In this document: positions 8,070 to 17,635 of the stretch, piece by piece
Layout of the letters: each line of letters begins with the position of its first letter
How positions within the stretch are numbered: position 1 is the stretch's first letter
Assembly: GCF_025244845.1 (NCBI RefSeq)
Contig: NZ_CP104264.1
Span: 434,001-498,000 of the forward strand
Direction: 5' to 3'
DNA: 64,000 bases
Source: Arthrobacter sp. zg-Y1171
Lineage (GTDB): Bacteria; Actinomycetota; Actinomycetes; Actinomycetales; Micrococcaceae
Notes under the pieces: generated by a model
Seen by the model: only the letters and a program-made list of their open reading frames with translations
Database searches by the model: none
What the model was told of the DNA's origin: nothing
Translations under genes and position numbers: made by a program

Positions 8070-9236
8070 ATGAGAGTGAATCCTGTACTGCTGGCCTTGC
8101 TGGCCGGCCTCCTCGGCCTGGCTGTTGGTGCTTTCGGTGTTCTCGCGTACGGGGCCAGCCAGCGCCAGCGGCGGGAGTTGGCCGAGATCTCCGAGCCGAC
8201 CGTCCCCGAGGGTGCTGCGGAAGTGCTCGGCGTCATTGGTCGCGCCTACATTGTTGCCGATGCCATTGACGGCGTTGTCCGGGCCAGTCCCGGTGCCTAC
8301 GCGTTCGGCCTGGTGCGCGGGCACACCATCGTCAATGACCGGCTGCTGGACCTGTGCGCCAGGGTACGCCGCGACGGCGTCATCGAGGAGGCCAGGCTGG
8401 AGCTTCCCCGGGGTCCGCTCGGTGAGGGGTCCCTCATTCTGCAGGTCCGGGTGGCGACGGTGGGGGAGGAATATGTGCTGATCCTGGCCGACGACCGGAC
8501 GGAGATCACCCGCACCGAGGAAGTCCGCCACGACTTCGTTGCGAATGTTTCCCACGAACTCAAGACGCCGGTGGGCGCCATCTCGCTGCTCTCCGAAGCC
8601 CTGGACGACGCCGCCGGCGACGAAGAAGCGGTCCGCCGGTTCGCCAAACGGATGCACCGGGAATCCGCCCGCCTCACCGCCCTGGTCCAGGACATCATCG
8701 AACTGTCCCGGCTGCAGAGCACTGACATCGTGGACCGTGCCAAACCGGTGGACGTGAACCGGATTCTCGAGGACGCCGTCGAAGCCAACCGGCTGAACGC
8801 CGAGAGTAAGAACATCGAGGTACTCGTGGGTGGCAGGTCGGATGCGGCGGTTTACGGTGACGCCCCCATGTTGACCACCGCTTTCCGGAACCTGATCGAC
8901 AATGCCATCCGCTATTCGCCCGAGGGCAGCAGGGTGGGGATCGGACTGCAGTCCCGCAACGGCATGGCCCAGGTGGCCGTAACCGACCAGGGTCCCGGCA
9001 TCGCTCCCGAAGAACAGGAACGGGTGTTTGAACGGTTCTACCGGATCGATTCCGCCCGTTCGAGGCACACGGGCGGAACCGGTCTGGGCCTGAGTATCGT
9101 CAAACACGTGGTGGCCAACCACGGCGGCGAGGTGGACCTGTGGTCCCGCCCGGGGCACGGATCCACCTTCACCGTGCGGCTGCCCGAGATGGACGCCGCA
9201 GATATCCGCGAATCGAAACAGGGAGCTACCGCTTGA
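8070..9236 (+). CDS. senX3: phosphate-sensing histidine kinase SenX3
   Basis: 388 aa sensor kinase. A single N-terminal membrane helix (about residues 5-27) is followed by a PAS-like region, then the dimerisation/phosphoacceptor domain with H162 in FVANVSHELKTPVGAI, and an HATPase domain with the N box (FRNLIDNAIRYSPEG), G1 (VTDQGPGIAPEEQERVFERFYR) and G2 (GGTGLGLSIVKH). The absence of a large extracellular domain is typical of SenX3/PhoR kinases that read the state of Pst/PhoU. Start is ATG at 8070 or GTG at 8076 (see -10 element). Its stop codon overlaps the TTG start of regX3, so the two are translationally coupled. Confidence 0.93.
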   Translation: MRVNPVLLALLAGLLGLAVGAFGVLAYGASQRQRRELAEISEPTVPEGAAEVLGVIGRAYIVADAIDGVVRASPGAYAFGLVRGHTIVNDRLLDLCARVRRDGVIEEARLELPRGPLGEGSLILQVRVATVGEEYVLILADDRTEITRTEEVRHDFVANVSHELKTPVGAISLLSEALDDAAGDEEAVRRFAKRMHRESARLTALVQDIIELSRLQSTDIVDRAKPVDVNRILEDAVEANRLNAESKNIEVLVGGRSDAAVYGDAPMLTTAFRNLIDNAIRYSPEGSRVGIGLQSRNGMAQVAVTDQGPGIAPEEQERVFERFYRIDSARSRHTGGTGLGLSIVKHVVANHGGEVDLWSRPGHGSTFTVRLPEMDAADIRESKQGATA

Positions 9237-9919
9237 CCCGGATTCTGATTGTCGAAGACGAGGAGTCCTTCAGCGATCCCCTTTCCTATCTGCTGGCCCG
9301 GGAGGGATTCGACGTTGGCGTCGTGGACAACGGCACCGACGCCGTCGCCGCCTTTGAACAGTCGGGCGCGGACCTGATCCTGCTGGACCTGATGCTCCCC
9401 GGGCTCTCCGGCACGGAGGTCTGCCGCCGGATCCGCCAACGTTCGGATGTCCCGGTCATTATGCTGACCGCACGGGATGCGGAAATCGACAAGGTGGTCG
9501 GCCTCGAGATCGGCGCTGATGACTACGTCACCAAGCCGTATTCCTCGCGCGAGCTGCTGGCCCGGGTGCGCGCGGTGCTCCGGCGCCGCGGGGAAGGAGC
9601 GGGAGCGGACTTTGCCGGTGCTGCGCTGGAAGCAGGGCCGGTGCGCATGGACATTGACCGGCACGTGGTGCAGGTCAACGGAACCAGCGTGCCCTTCCCG
9701 CTGAAGGAGTTCGAGCTGCTGGAGCTGCTCCTGCGGAACTCCGGCCGGGTCCTGACCCGCGGGCAACTGATCGAACGGGTCTGGGGAGCAGATTATGTGG
9801 GTGACACCAAGACCCTCGATGTCCATGTCAAACGGCTGCGCGCAAAGATCGAGGCGGATTCCTCCGCGCCCCGGCACCTGGTGACCGTACGCGGGCTGGG
9901 CTATAAGTTCGAGGCCTGA
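9233..9919 (+). CDS. regX3: phosphate response regulator RegX3
   Basis: 228 aa from a TTG start that overlaps the senX3 TGA; GGGAG lies 7 nt upstream. An ORF extending 31 codons further up exists but would duplicate senX3 coding sequence and lacks a receiver-domain fold there. OmpR/PhoB family: receiver domain with acidic pair E8-D9, phospho-acceptor D52 in LLDLMLPGLSG, Thr in MLTARD and Lys in VTKPYS, then a winged-helix domain ending in TVRGLGYKFEA. Expected to bind Pho-box-like repeats, including those upstream of senX3/phoU. Confidence 0.94.
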   Translation: MTRILIVEDEESFSDPLSYLLAREGFDVGVVDNGTDAVAAFEQSGADLILLDLMLPGLSGTEVCRRIRQRSDVPVIMLTARDAEIDKVVGLEIGADDYVTKPYSSRELLARVRAVLRRRGEGAGADFAGAALEAGPVRMDIDRHVVQVNGTSVPFPLKEFELLELLLRNSGRVLTRGQLIERVWGADYVGDTKTLDVHVKRLRAKIEADSSAPRHLVTVRGLGYKFEA

Positions 9920-9937
9920 TCCGGGGCAGGGTGCGAA

Positions 9938-9966
9938 AAAGGGCCGGCGCCGCAGCGCCGGCCCTT
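9938..9966. terminator. terminator between regX3 and lpqE
   Basis: Stem AAGGGCCGGCGC / GCGCCGGCCCTT with a short loop and T residues; lies between convergent genes and probably serves both. Confidence 0.75.
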
Positions 9967-9994
9967 TCGGGTTCTACGGAGATATCCGGTCCTG

Positions 9995-10534
9995 CTAGTG
10001 GCCCTCGCCGGAGGTGCCGGACTCGGTGGTTTCAACCGGTCGCGGCGTGTACTCGGACCCTGTCGGCAGGTACGGGCGGTAATCCGGCTGGTCACCGTTG
10101 ACCACGGGAATGTTCAGGTCCTTGGTTTCTTCGTTGAGGGCCAGTTCGGCGCTGATGCCGGTGCCGGGCTCCTGCCGGACGGTGGCGACAGTGACGTTTT
10201 CCTCGTCCTCGTCCTCGAAGACGACCTTGCCGCCCGCCGGCAGCGTCCAGGACAGGGGCGTGCCGCCGATGTCGAGGGAGAACCGCTGTGCCTGGTCGGA
10301 GTCGTTGAGTACGGTGCCGATGAGCCGGCCGGGTTCCCCGGAGCCGTTGCTGACCACGAGGATGTTGCGCAGCTGCAGGTCGGCAACGTTCTCCGCGATG
10401 CCGTCCGAAGGCGAGTACTGAATGGTGGTTGCCTGCTCGTTCACAGCGCTGCAGCCTGCCGTTCCCAGCATGGCAAGCGCGATGACACCGGCCGCAGCGG
10501 TGCGCCGGACCCGGTTCTTGGGTGTGAATCTCAC
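9995..10534 (-). CDS. LpqE-like lipoprotein
   Basis: 179 aa. Lipoprotein signal with lipobox LGTAGC (Cys28), GTG start with AGGAG 9 nt upstream. The mature part has a beta-rich domain (LRNILVVSNGSGEPGRLIGTVLNDSDQ and the following strands) resembling the copper-chaperone-like fold proposed for M. tuberculosis LpqE, and a Pro/Thr/Glu-rich tail. As in Mycobacterium, it is divergent from carD and next to ispD-ispF-cysS, which supports the assignment by synteny. No Met/His-rich copper motif is visible, so the biochemical role is open. Confidence 0.7.
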   Translation of the reverse strand: MRFTPKNRVRRTAAAGVIALAMLGTAGCSAVNEQATTIQYSPSDGIAENVADLQLRNILVVSNGSGEPGRLIGTVLNDSDQAQRFSLDIGGTPLSWTLPAGGKVVFEDEDEENVTVATVRQEPGTGISAELALNEETKDLNIPVVNGDQPDYRPYLPTGSEYTPRPVETTESGTSGEGH

Positions 10535-10758
10535 AGCACAAACTCCTGAAGTATTGCGGTCTAGCGACCTGAGGCTATCTTTGCTGCCTAGCCTATCGGC
10601 AAATCAGCGAAAAACAGGATTCTTGGGCGGGCGCGGAGGGTGGTTCCTGAGGAGTAGAGATGCTCGTGAAGTACCCGTGAAAGGCGGAATACTACCTACA
10701 CCGGAGCCCATCCAGTACCTGACCTGCGAAAACTCTACTCGGCGTGTCGCATCTCTGA

Positions 10759-10764
10759 TAAACT
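10759..10764 (+). promoter_or_regulatory. probable -10 element of carD
   Basis: TAAACT 26 nt before the carD ATG, in the 256-nt region shared with the divergent lpqE-like gene. No consensus -35 is seen. A purine-rich GGGGAAAG precedes the start codon. Confidence 0.35.
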
Positions 10765-10790
10765 GAGCCCCGGGAAAGGGGAAAGACCAC

Positions 10791-11273
10791 ATGGTTTTTG
10801 AGGTTGGCGAAACAGTAGTTTATCCTCACCACGGTGCCGCGAAGATCGAAGAGATCAAGATGCGAACCATCAAGGGCGAAGAGAAAATGTATCTCAAGCT
10901 TAAGGTGGCCCAGGGTGATCTGACCATAGAAGTACCGGCTGAGAACGTCGACCTCGTTGGGGTGCGCGATGTAGTGGGCAAGGAAGGCCTGGAGCACGTC
11001 TTTGACGTCCTGCGCGCCGAGCTCACTGAAGAGCCCACTAACTGGTCGCGCCGATACAAGGCAAACCTGGAAAAGCTTGCGTCAGGCGATGTCGTCAAGG
11101 TAGCGGAAGTTGTCCGCGATCTCTGGCGCCGCGACCATGACCGCGGGCTGTCCGCCGGCGAGAAGCGAATGCTCGCGAAGGCACGCCAGATCCTGATTTC
11201 GGAACTGGCGCTTGCTGAAAAGACGGATGAAGACCAGGCAGCGGCCGTGCTCGACGAAGTCCTCGCGAGCTAG
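10791..11273 (+). CDS. carD: CarD family RNA polymerase-binding transcription regulator
   Basis: 160 aa. The N-terminal Tudor-like RNA polymerase-interaction domain ([20 protein letters not shown] to about residue 55) is followed by a helical DNA-binding domain. Trp85 in [10 protein letters not shown] aligns with W85 of M. tuberculosis CarD, which props open the upstream edge of the -10 bubble. CarD stabilises open complexes at sigma-A promoters, notably rRNA promoters; two rRNA operons occur in this window. Followed by a strong terminator, so carD is its own unit although ispD follows. Confidence 0.95.
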   Translation: MVFEVGETVVYPHHGAAKIEEIKMRTIKGEEKMYLKLKVAQGDLTIEVPAENVDLVGVRDVVGKEGLEHVFDVLRAELTEEPTNWSRRYKANLEKLASGDVVKVAEVVRDLWRRDHDRGLSAGEKRMLAKARQILISELALAEKTDEDQAAAVLDEVLAS

Positions 11274-11289
11274 GCAGCCAAGCCAGTTT

Positions 11290-11328
11290 CACTGATTGCC
11301 GGTCCTTCGGGGCCGGCAATCAGTGTTT
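11290..11328. terminator. intrinsic terminator after carD
   Basis: Perfect 13-bp stem CACTGATTGCCGG / CCGGCAATCAGTG with a 10-nt loop, then TTTAA. Confidence 0.85.
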
Positions 11329-11348
11329 AAGCGCCAGCCCGCTGGCAT

Positions 11349-11354
11349 TAGGCT
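11349..11354 (+). promoter_or_regulatory. -10 element of ispD (leaderless)
   Basis: TAGGCT, then 6 nt, then the GTG of ispD; no ribosome site. Confidence 0.5.
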
Positions 11355-11360
11355 GGAACG

Positions 11361-12137
11361 GTGTCCACTACCCCTTCCCGCCCGCCGCGGATCGGCGTCG
11401 TCGTTGTAGCCGGAGGATCCGGCCAGCGGCTTGGCTACGGCATGCCCAAGGCCCAGGTTCCGCTTGCCGGGGAGCCCATGCTCGTCCACGCCCTCCGCGC
11501 CGTCCAATCCGCCGATATCGCCGCCGCCATTGCCGTCGCCGTGCCGGCCGGTGACACCGTGATGCGCAGCATCTGTGACCGGTTCCCGGCCCCTGTCCAA
11601 GCGGTCGACGGCGGAGCCACCCGACCCGAATCCGTCCGGGCTGCGCTGAAGGCGCTGCCCGCGGACCTGGACGCGGTGCTGGTCCACGACGCAGCCCGTG
11701 CGCTGACGCCGCCGGAGGTGTTCCACCGCGTGGCAGCAGCACTGGCTGCGGGTGCCTCGGCGGTCATTCCTGCCATACCGGTGGTGGATACCGTCAAGGA
11801 CACGGCACCCGTGCCGGCTGCCGAGGCGGCGGCCTCCGGGACCTCCTCGGTCGCCGCGCGCCTTGTCACCGGGACGCCCGACCGTTCCCGGCTGCGTGCC
11901 GTGCAGACCCCGCAGGGCTTCGACGCGGCCCTGCTCCGCCGGGCCCACGACGCGGCTCTCTCCTTCGACACGGCCACGGCAGCGGCCGTCACCGACGACG
12001 CCATGCTCGTGGAGTCCCTGGGGGCCGAGGTCTACGTGGTCGAAGGTTCACAGCTGTCCCTGAAAATCACCACTCCGCTGGACCTGGTGCTCGCGGAAGC
12101 GATCCTGGCCGGCGGGCACCACCGCCAGGAGGACTGA
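11361..12137 (+). CDS. ispD: 2-C-methyl-D-erythritol 4-phosphate cytidylyltransferase
   Basis: 258 aa. Third step of the MEP isoprenoid pathway: MEP + CTP to CDP-ME. Nucleotide-binding signature [17 protein letters not shown] near residues 10-26, then [11 protein letters not shown] and [18 protein letters not shown], and [11 protein letters not shown] start fixed by the TAGGCT element. It ends 1 nt before ispF begins, and the pair forms an operon, the usual arrangement in actinobacteria. A stretch around residues 150-170 ([18 protein letters not shown]) is a low-complexity insertion relative to shorter homologs. Confidence 0.94.
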   Translation: MSTTPSRPPRIGVVVVAGGSGQRLGYGMPKAQVPLAGEPMLVHALRAVQSADIAAAIAVAVPAGDTVMRSICDRFPAPVQAVDGGATRPESVRAALKALPADLDAVLVHDAARALTPPEVFHRVAAALAAGASAVIPAIPVVDTVKDTAPVPAAEAAASGTSSVAARLVTGTPDRSRLRAVQTPQGFDAALLRRAHDAALSFDTATAAAVTDDAMLVESLGAEVYVVEGSQLSLKITTPLDLVLAEAILAGGHHRQED

Positions 12138-12138
12138 A

Positions 12139-12636
12139 ATGGCCCTGCCACGCACCGGAATCGGCGTCGATGTACACGCCTTCGCGCCCGACGACGCACC
12201 GCGGCCGCTCTGGGTAGCCGGCCTTCAGTGGGAAGGCGAGCGGGGCCTGGCCGGGCACTCCGACGGCGATCCGGTGGCCCACGCCGCCGCAGACGCACTG
12301 TTCTCGGCTGCCGGGCTGGGGGATCTGGGGACCCACTTCGGCACCGACCGGCCGGAATACGCCGGCGCTGCAGGGATAGTACTCCTCGGCGAGGCTGCCC
12401 GCATTGTGCGGGCGGCGGGTTTCGAGATCGGCAACATCGCCGTGCAGCTGATCGGCAACCGGCCCAAGTTCAGTCCCCGCCGGGCCGAGGCTGAAGCGGT
12501 CCTGAGTGCAGCTGCCGGCGCGCCGGTCAGCGTATCCGCCACCACCACCGACCACCTGGGCTTCACCGGCCGCGGCGAGGGGATCGCCGCGGTGGCTACC
12601 GCCGTCGTCGCTGCCGCTGCAACGGCCGCTGACTGA
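12139..12636 (+). CDS. ispF: 2-C-methyl-D-erythritol 2,4-cyclodiphosphate synthase
   Basis: 165 aa. Converts CDP-ME 2-phosphate to MEcPP with release of CMP. Metal ligands in GVDVHAF (Asp and His), and the family motif [27 protein letters not shown] and the C-terminal [19 protein letters not shown] are also characteristic. Preceded by ispD with a single base between, with CAGGAGGAC as ribosome site inside the ispD end. No ispE is in the window. Confidence 0.95.
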   Translation: MALPRTGIGVDVHAFAPDDAPRPLWVAGLQWEGERGLAGHSDGDPVAHAAADALFSAAGLGDLGTHFGTDRPEYAGAAGIVLLGEAARIVRAAGFEIGNIAVQLIGNRPKFSPRRAEAEAVLSAAAGAPVSVSATTTDHLGFTGRGEGIAAVATAVVAAAATAAD

Positions 12637-12653
12637 GGGCGCACGGTTTCGGC

Positions 12654-12659
12654 TAGCCT
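12654..12659 (+). promoter_or_regulatory. -10 element of cysS (leaderless)
   Basis: TAGCCT, then 6 nt, then the GTG of cysS. Confidence 0.45.
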
Positions 12660-12665
12660 AGAGCA

Positions 12666-14090
12666 GTGAGCTTGAGATTCTATGACACCGCAACAGCGCA
12701 GGTCCGGGACTTCGTTCCCCTGGTTGAAGGCAAGGCCAGCCTCTACTACTGCGGTGCCACCGTGCAGGGGCTCCCGCACGTAGGGCACATCCGCTCCGCC
12801 ATCGCCTTTGACCAGCTCACCCGCTGGCTGCGTTACCGCGGGCTGCAGGTCACCGTGGTCCGCAATGTGACGGATATTGACGACAAGATCCTGGCCAAGG
12901 CAGCCGACTCCGTGGGCGCCGAACCGGCTCCCGGCGTCGTCCCGGACGAACCCTGGTGGGCGCTGGCCTACCGGTTCGAGCAGGAGTTCGCCAAGGCCTA
13001 CGACACGCTCGGCGTCCAGCGACCCACCTACGAACCGCGCGCCACGGGACACATCCCGGAGATGCATGCGCTGATTGCGGCCCTGATCGAGCGCGGACAC
13101 GCCTACCCGGCCCTGGACGCTTCCGGCGACGTGTACTTCGATGTGCGCTCCTGGCAGAAGTACGGGTCGCTGACCCGCCAGAACATCGATGACATGCAGG
13201 CAGCGCCCGACGCCGGCCCCCGGGGCAAGCGTGATCCGCGGGACTTCGCGCTGTGGAAGGGGCATAAGGAGGGCGAGCCGGAGACCGCGTCCTGGGACAG
13301 CCCCTGGGGCCGCGGACGCCCGGGCTGGCACCTGGAGTGCTCCGCCATGGTCACCAAGTACCTCGGTACCGAGTTCGATATCCACGGCGGCGGGCTGGAC
13401 CTGCGCTTCCCGCACCACGAGAACGAGATGGCGCAGTCCCAGGCCGCGGGCCACGGCTTCGCGAACTTCTGGATGCACAACGGCATGGTCACCTTCGAGG
13501 GCGAGAAGATGTCCAAGTCCATCGGCAACACCATCAGCCCGACTCAAATGCTGGAGCAGGCCACCCCCCGCGTGGTCCGGTATTACCTGGGCCAGGCCCA
13601 TTACCGTTCGGTGCTGGACTACCGGCCGACGTCCCTTCAGGAGGCGGCCGCCGCCGTCGAGCGTATCGACGGGTTCCTTGCCAAGGCTGCTGCGAAGGTC
13701 GACGCCGCGCCCGCCGCGGTTCCGGATGCCTTCGCCGCCGCCATGGACGATGACCTGAATGTTCCCCAGGCCCTGGCCGTGCTGCATGAAACCGTGCGCG
13801 CCGGTAACACGGCCCTTGCCGCCGGCGACAATGAAACCGTTCAGCGCGCGCTGGGACAGGTGCGGGCGATGACCTCCGTCCTGGGCCTGGACGACGCGAC
13901 GGACGCCGCAGCGCAGTCCGGTCCCGCCGACGCCGCACTGGACGCCCTGGTGCAGGACCGGCTCGCCGAACGGAACGCTGCGCGGGCCGCAAAGGACTGG
14001 GCCCGGGCCGACGCGATCCGCGATTCGCTGGCTGCCGCCGGCATCACCGTGGAGGACGGCGCCGACGGCGTTACATGGAGTGTCGCCTGA
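12666..14090 (+). CDS. cysS: cysteinyl-tRNA synthetase
   Basis: 474 aa class I synthetase that charges tRNA-Cys. Zinc ligand C29, HIGH motif as HVGH at residues 38-41, second zinc cluster region in WHLECSAM and [15 protein letters not shown], and KMSKS at residues 281-285. A C-terminal DALR-type helical domain follows. The related MshC ligase of mycothiol synthesis also has HIGH/KMSKS, but length, the C-terminal domain and the ispF-cysS-rlmB context fit CysS. GTG start 6 nt after the TAGCCT element. Confidence 0.95.
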   Translation: MSLRFYDTATAQVRDFVPLVEGKASLYYCGATVQGLPHVGHIRSAIAFDQLTRWLRYRGLQVTVVRNVTDIDDKILAKAADSVGAEPAPGVVPDEPWWALAYRFEQEFAKAYDTLGVQRPTYEPRATGHIPEMHALIAALIERGHAYPALDASGDVYFDVRSWQKYGSLTRQNIDDMQAAPDAGPRGKRDPRDFALWKGHKEGEPETASWDSPWGRGRPGWHLECSAMVTKYLGTEFDIHGGGLDLRFPHHENEMAQSQAAGHGFANFWMHNGMVTFEGEKMSKSIGNTISPTQMLEQATPRVVRYYLGQAHYRSVLDYRPTSLQEAAAAVERIDGFLAKAAAKVDAAPAAVPDAFAAAMDDDLNVPQALAVLHETVRAGNTALAAGDNETVQRALGQVRAMTSVLGLDDATDAAAQSGPADAALDALVQDRLAERNAARAAKDWARADAIRDSLAAAGITVEDGADGVTWSVA

Positions 14091-14171
14091 GTCCAGCAGC
14101 GGTGTCCGCCAACCCGGCCGCGGACTGCGTAAACTGGAAGTGAATGCTTTCTTCTAGTAAAGGTGTAACCG

Positions 14172-15176
14172 ATGGCCAACAATGGACGTCCCGGCGCAAT
14201 GCGCAAAGCCAAGAAGGGCCCCAGCGGCGGTACCGGCGGGCTCGGCCGCAAGGCCCTCGAGGGCAAGGGCCCCACACCCAAGGCTGAAGAACGCCCGTAC
14301 CACAAGGCGTTCAAGAGCAAGCAGCTTGCTGAGCGGTCCGCAGCCAAGCACGGCGACGCCAAGCGCGGCGATGCCCGTGCCGGCGGCCGCAGCGGCACCA
14401 ACGTCCGCGGCAAGGTGGCTGAGGAAGTCGTTACCGGCCGCAACTCCGTCGTGGAAGCGCTGCGCGCGGGCATCCCGGCGAAGGCACTGCACGTTGCCGT
14501 CCGTATCGACATGGATGACCGGGTCCGGGAATCCCTGAAGATGGCGGCCGAACGCGGCCTGCCGGTGATGGAAACGCACAAGCCCGAGCTGGACCGCATG
14601 ACCAACGAGGCCGTGCACCAGGGCCTTGTCCTGCAGATCCCGCCGTACGAGTACGCCGACCCCACCGACCTCGCCTCTGAGACCCTTGAGGCCTGGAAGA
14701 AGGGCCACATCCGCAACGCGCCGCTCTTCGTCGCCCTGGACGGCATCACCGATCCGCGCAACCTCGGCGCGATCATCCGGTCTGCCTCGGCCTTCAGTGC
14801 ACACGGCGTCGTCGTTCCGGAACGCCGGGCCGTGGGCGTCACCGCCTCGGCGTGGAAGACCAGCGCCGGTGCTGCCGTCCGCGTCCCCGTGGCACGTGCC
14901 GGCAACCTGAACAACACACTCAAGACGTTCAAGAAGATGGGTATTTTCGTCCTGGGCCTGGACGGCGACGGCGATGTATCGCTTCCCGCCATCGTGCTGG
15001 CCAAGGAACCGATCTGCATCGTGGTGGGTTCCGAGGGGAAGGGCCTGTCCCGCCTGGTCCGGGAGAACTGCGACCAGATTGTCTCCATCCCCATCGACTC
15101 CGCCATGGAGTCGCTCAACGCGTCCATGGCCGTCGGCATCACCCTGTACGAAATCTCCCGGCAGCGTTCCTCCTAA
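14172..15176 (+). CDS. rlmB: 23S rRNA (guanosine-2'-O-)-methyltransferase, RlmB type
   Basis: 334 aa SpoU/TrmH-family (SPOUT) methyltransferase. The first 85 residues are a Lys/Arg/Gly-rich, probably disordered extension, common in actinobacterial members and likely to contact RNA. Then a substrate-binding domain (GRNSVVEALRAGIPAKAL) and the knotted catalytic domain with motif 1 DGITDPRNLGAIIRSA, motif 2 VVGSEGKGLSRLV and motif 3 SLNASMAVGITLYE. The methylated position (G2251 in E. coli) is inferred from the family. ATG start with an AAAGG-type site. Follows cysS as in Mycobacterium. Confidence 0.88.
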   Translation: MANNGRPGAMRKAKKGPSGGTGGLGRKALEGKGPTPKAEERPYHKAFKSKQLAERSAAKHGDAKRGDARAGGRSGTNVRGKVAEEVVTGRNSVVEALRAGIPAKALHVAVRIDMDDRVRESLKMAAERGLPVMETHKPELDRMTNEAVHQGLVLQIPPYEYADPTDLASETLEAWKKGHIRNAPLFVALDGITDPRNLGAIIRSASAFSAHGVVVPERRAVGVTASAWKTSAGAAVRVPVARAGNLNNTLKTFKKMGIFVLGLDGDGDVSLPAIVLAKEPICIVVGSEGKGLSRLVRENCDQIVSIPIDSAMESLNASMAVGITLYEISRQRSS

Positions 15177-15210
15177 TCCGGGCCGGGGTCACCGGCAGCA
15201 AAGGGCGTAC

Positions 15211-17349
15211 ATGGAACACGTGATCGGCGGAACCACCGCGGGCAGCGCCTCGAAGCGGGACTCGCGGCCCTTGCCGCTAGGCGTCAGGCACACCGTTTCA
15301 GGTGTGCCTGACATCCCTGATGCCGTCAATGTCTCCGTTTACGCCCCGGGCCTGCCCGCCGTCGATGTGTACTACGAGACGGCTCCCGGCCACTGGTCCA
15401 CGGCCCCGCTGACGGACACTGTCCTCGGGATCCACCACGGCCGGGTGTACGGCCTGCGGCCCGGAAGCCGCTACGGCTTCTGGCCGCGGGGCCGGTCCCT
15501 TCCGGCAGAGCCTGGCAGCTTCCAGCTGTTGCTGGACCCCTACGGGCGCGGCATCGAAGCGGATCCGGTGCAGGGGAGCCAGGTCTATTACTCGGTGTAC
15601 ACCGCCGGGGACTTTGACTGGGGCACCGTCCGCCGTCCCCATACCCCCTGGCGGGACACCGTCATCTATGAGGCCCATGTTCGGGGCCAGACCATGCTGC
15701 ATCCCGGGATTCCGGAAGAGCTCCGGGGCACCTACGCCGGCATGGGGCACCCGGTGATGGTCCAGTACCTGCAGGACCTGGGCATCACTGCGGTGGAACT
15801 GCTGCCGGTGCATTTCCATGCCGACGAACTGCACCTGCAGGAGCTGGGGCTGGCAAATTACTGGGGTTACAACACACTCGGGTTCTTCGCCCCGCATGAT
15901 GCCTACGCCACGCGGGCCGCGCGGGAAGCCGGCGCCCAGGCGGTGCAGGATGAGCTCAAGGGGATGGTGAAGTCCCTTCACGAGGCCGGCATCGAAGTCC
16001 TGCTGGACGTGGTGTACAACCACACGGCCGAGGGTGAGCCCGACCAGCCCGCGCTGAGCTGGCGCGGACTGGGAGACGAAACCTATTACCGGCACGGCCC
16101 GGACGGTGGGTACGTAGACACCACGGGCTGCGGAAACACCCTGGACTTCAGCGAACCCCGGATCATCCAGCTGGCGCTGGACTCCCTGCGCTACTGGGTG
16201 CAGGAGTACCACGTGGACGGTTTCCGCTTCGACCTCGCCCCCTCGCTCTGCCGCGGCGCAGACGGCCGGTTCGATCCGAGGCACCCTTTCCTCGTAGCAG
16301 TGGCAGCCGACTCCGTGCTGCAGGACGTAAAGCTGATCTCGGAGCCGTGGGACGTGGGGCCGGACGGCTGGCAAACCGGCCGGTTCCCGCAGGGCTGGGC
16401 CGACTGGAACGACCACTTCCGCGACATTGTCCGGGACTTTTGGCTTCGCGGCCAAGCGGACGTTGCCGCGGGGCGGGAAGGAGGTTCCCTGGCGCGGCTG
16501 GCGGGTGCATTGGCCGGTTCCGCCGAACTCTTCGTCCACTCCGGCCGGACACCGCTGGCCTCGATCAACTTTGTCACGGCCCACGACGGGTTCACCCTCT
16601 CCGACCTGACCATGTTCGAGCGCAAGCACAACGAAGCCAACGGTGAAGAAAACCGGGACGGCACGGGAGAAAACCGCAGCTACAACCACGGCATGGAGGG
16701 ACCCACGGACGATGAACGGATCAACGCTGCCCGGAGCCTGACTGCCCGGAACCTGATGGCTACGCTCACCATGTCCCTGGGCGTGCCCATGCTCACGGCC
16801 GGAGACGAAATCGGCCGGAGCCAGCGCGGGAACAACAATGCGTACTGCCAGGACAACGAGCTCTCCTGGCTGAACTGGAACCTCGACGACGCCGCGCAAC
16901 GCATGCTCTCGACCACCCGTGAGCTGCTGCGCCTGCGCCGCGAATATCTCGCCAGCCAGCCGTACCGCTTCCCGGCCGACCGCCGGCAGTCCTTCCTGCT
17001 CTGGTTCGATCAGGAGGGAAAGCCCATGACACCGGAACAGTGGAGCGATCCCGCCACCCGTGTGGTGCAGGTCCTGATCGGCTCCGGAGACGGTTCGCTG
17101 AACGGGTTGATGGTCCTCAACGGCACGCTGTCCGACGTCGAAGTCCGGCTTCCGGACGCACCGACGGTCCGCAGCGCGGCCGCCGAAACGGGCAACGGTT
17201 TCGAGGACATTTCTGCCCCTGGTGAATCTTCCGGATACGAACTCGTCTTCTCCACCGCTTCGGATCCGGGGGAGCGCCGGGGCCAAATCCGTCCGTCGGG
17301 CACCACCGATCTCGTTCCTGCGAACTCGATCAGCCTCTACCGCGCCTGA
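15211..17349 (+). CDS. glgX: glycogen debranching protein GlgX
   Basis: 712 aa from the ATG at 15211, preceded by AAAGGG. The open frame extends upstream into rlmB, but the early part is an overlap artefact. Domains: N-terminal CBM48 (about residues 20-105), GH13 barrel with DVVYNHT, nucleophile D341 in GFRFDLAPSL, acid/base E378 in LISEPWD and FVTAHDGFTLSD, then a C-terminal beta domain. Hydrolyses alpha-1,6 branches left after phosphorylase action, so it pairs with the convergent glgP. Maltooligosyltrehalose-processing TreX is the closest alternative; no treY/treZ is in the window. Confidence 0.9.
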   Translation: MEHVIGGTTAGSASKRDSRPLPLGVRHTVSGVPDIPDAVNVSVYAPGLPAVDVYYETAPGHWSTAPLTDTVLGIHHGRVYGLRPGSRYGFWPRGRSLPAEPGSFQLLLDPYGRGIEADPVQGSQVYYSVYTAGDFDWGTVRRPHTPWRDTVIYEAHVRGQTMLHPGIPEELRGTYAGMGHPVMVQYLQDLGITAVELLPVHFHADELHLQELGLANYWGYNTLGFFAPHDAYATRAAREAGAQAVQDELKGMVKSLHEAGIEVLLDVVYNHTAEGEPDQPALSWRGLGDETYYRHGPDGGYVDTTGCGNTLDFSEPRIIQLALDSLRYWVQEYHVDGFRFDLAPSLCRGADGRFDPRHPFLVAVAADSVLQDVKLISEPWDVGPDGWQTGRFPQGWADWNDHFRDIVRDFWLRGQADVAAGREGGSLARLAGALAGSAELFVHSGRTPLASINFVTAHDGFTLSDLTMFERKHNEANGEENRDGTGENRSYNHGMEGPTDDERINAARSLTARNLMATLTMSLGVPMLTAGDEIGRSQRGNNNAYCQDNELSWLNWNLDDAAQRMLSTTRELLRLRREYLASQPYRFPADRRQSFLLWFDQEGKPMTPEQWSDPATRVVQVLIGSGDGSLNGLMVLNGTLSDVEVRLPDAPTVRSAAAETGNGFEDISAPGESSGYELVFSTASDPGERRGQIRPSGTTDLVPANSISLYRA

Positions 17350-17390
17350 GCACTGAGATCAGCCGCCATCGAGGGGCAACGGCAACGATC

Positions 17391-17453
17391 CGTCCCACGT
17401 TAGGTGAGGAAGGCCTCTGGCCGGCTCCGGCCGTCCCACGTTAGGTGCGGAAC
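17391..17453. repeat. two direct repeats downstream of glgX
   Basis: CGTCCCACGTTAGGTG at 17391 recurs at 17432 (distance 41), each followed by a similar GAGGAA/CGGAAC; a weaker variant lies near 17474. Role unknown. Confidence 0.55.
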
Positions 17454-17499
17454 GCCACCAATCCGCTCCGGACGTTCCGGGTTAGGCGGCTTTAATAAT

Positions 17500-17525
17500 T
17501 CCCGCGAGCTCTGCGAGCGGGGATT
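17500..17525. terminator. weak hairpin between glgX and glgP
   Basis: CCCGC ... GCGGG arms around an 11-nt loop, followed by GATTTT. Possible terminator for glgX; the stem is short. Confidence 0.35.
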
Positions 17526-17551
17526 TTCGTTGCCGCCGTTCCGGAACGCCC

Positions 17552-17635
17552 GGCGCGGACACCAAGGCGCGGCCACCAGGGCGCGGACACCAAGGCGCGG
17601 CCACCAGGGCGCGGCCACCAAGGCGCGGCTAAGCG
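17552..17635. repeat. six tandem 14-bp repeats at the 3' end of glgP
   Basis: Units GGCGCGG(A/C)CACCA(A/G) begin at 17552, 17566, 17580, 17594, 17608 and a partial one at 17622. The glgP stop codon (17629-17631) lies in the last unit. Alternating A/C and A/G positions show duplication of a 28-bp pair. Confidence 0.85.

Noticed and set aside
9140..9232. N-terminal extension of RegX3
   Set aside because: Overlaps senX3 in another frame; the receiver domain starts at TTG 9233, coupled to the senX3 stop.
14974..15210. N-terminal extension of GlgX into rlmB
   Set aside because: The segment is an alternate frame of rlmB; ATG 15211 has a ribosome site and begins the homologous region.
17552..17635. 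CRISPR-like array
   Set aside because: Units are 14 bp with no spacers between them, and no cas genes are in the window.
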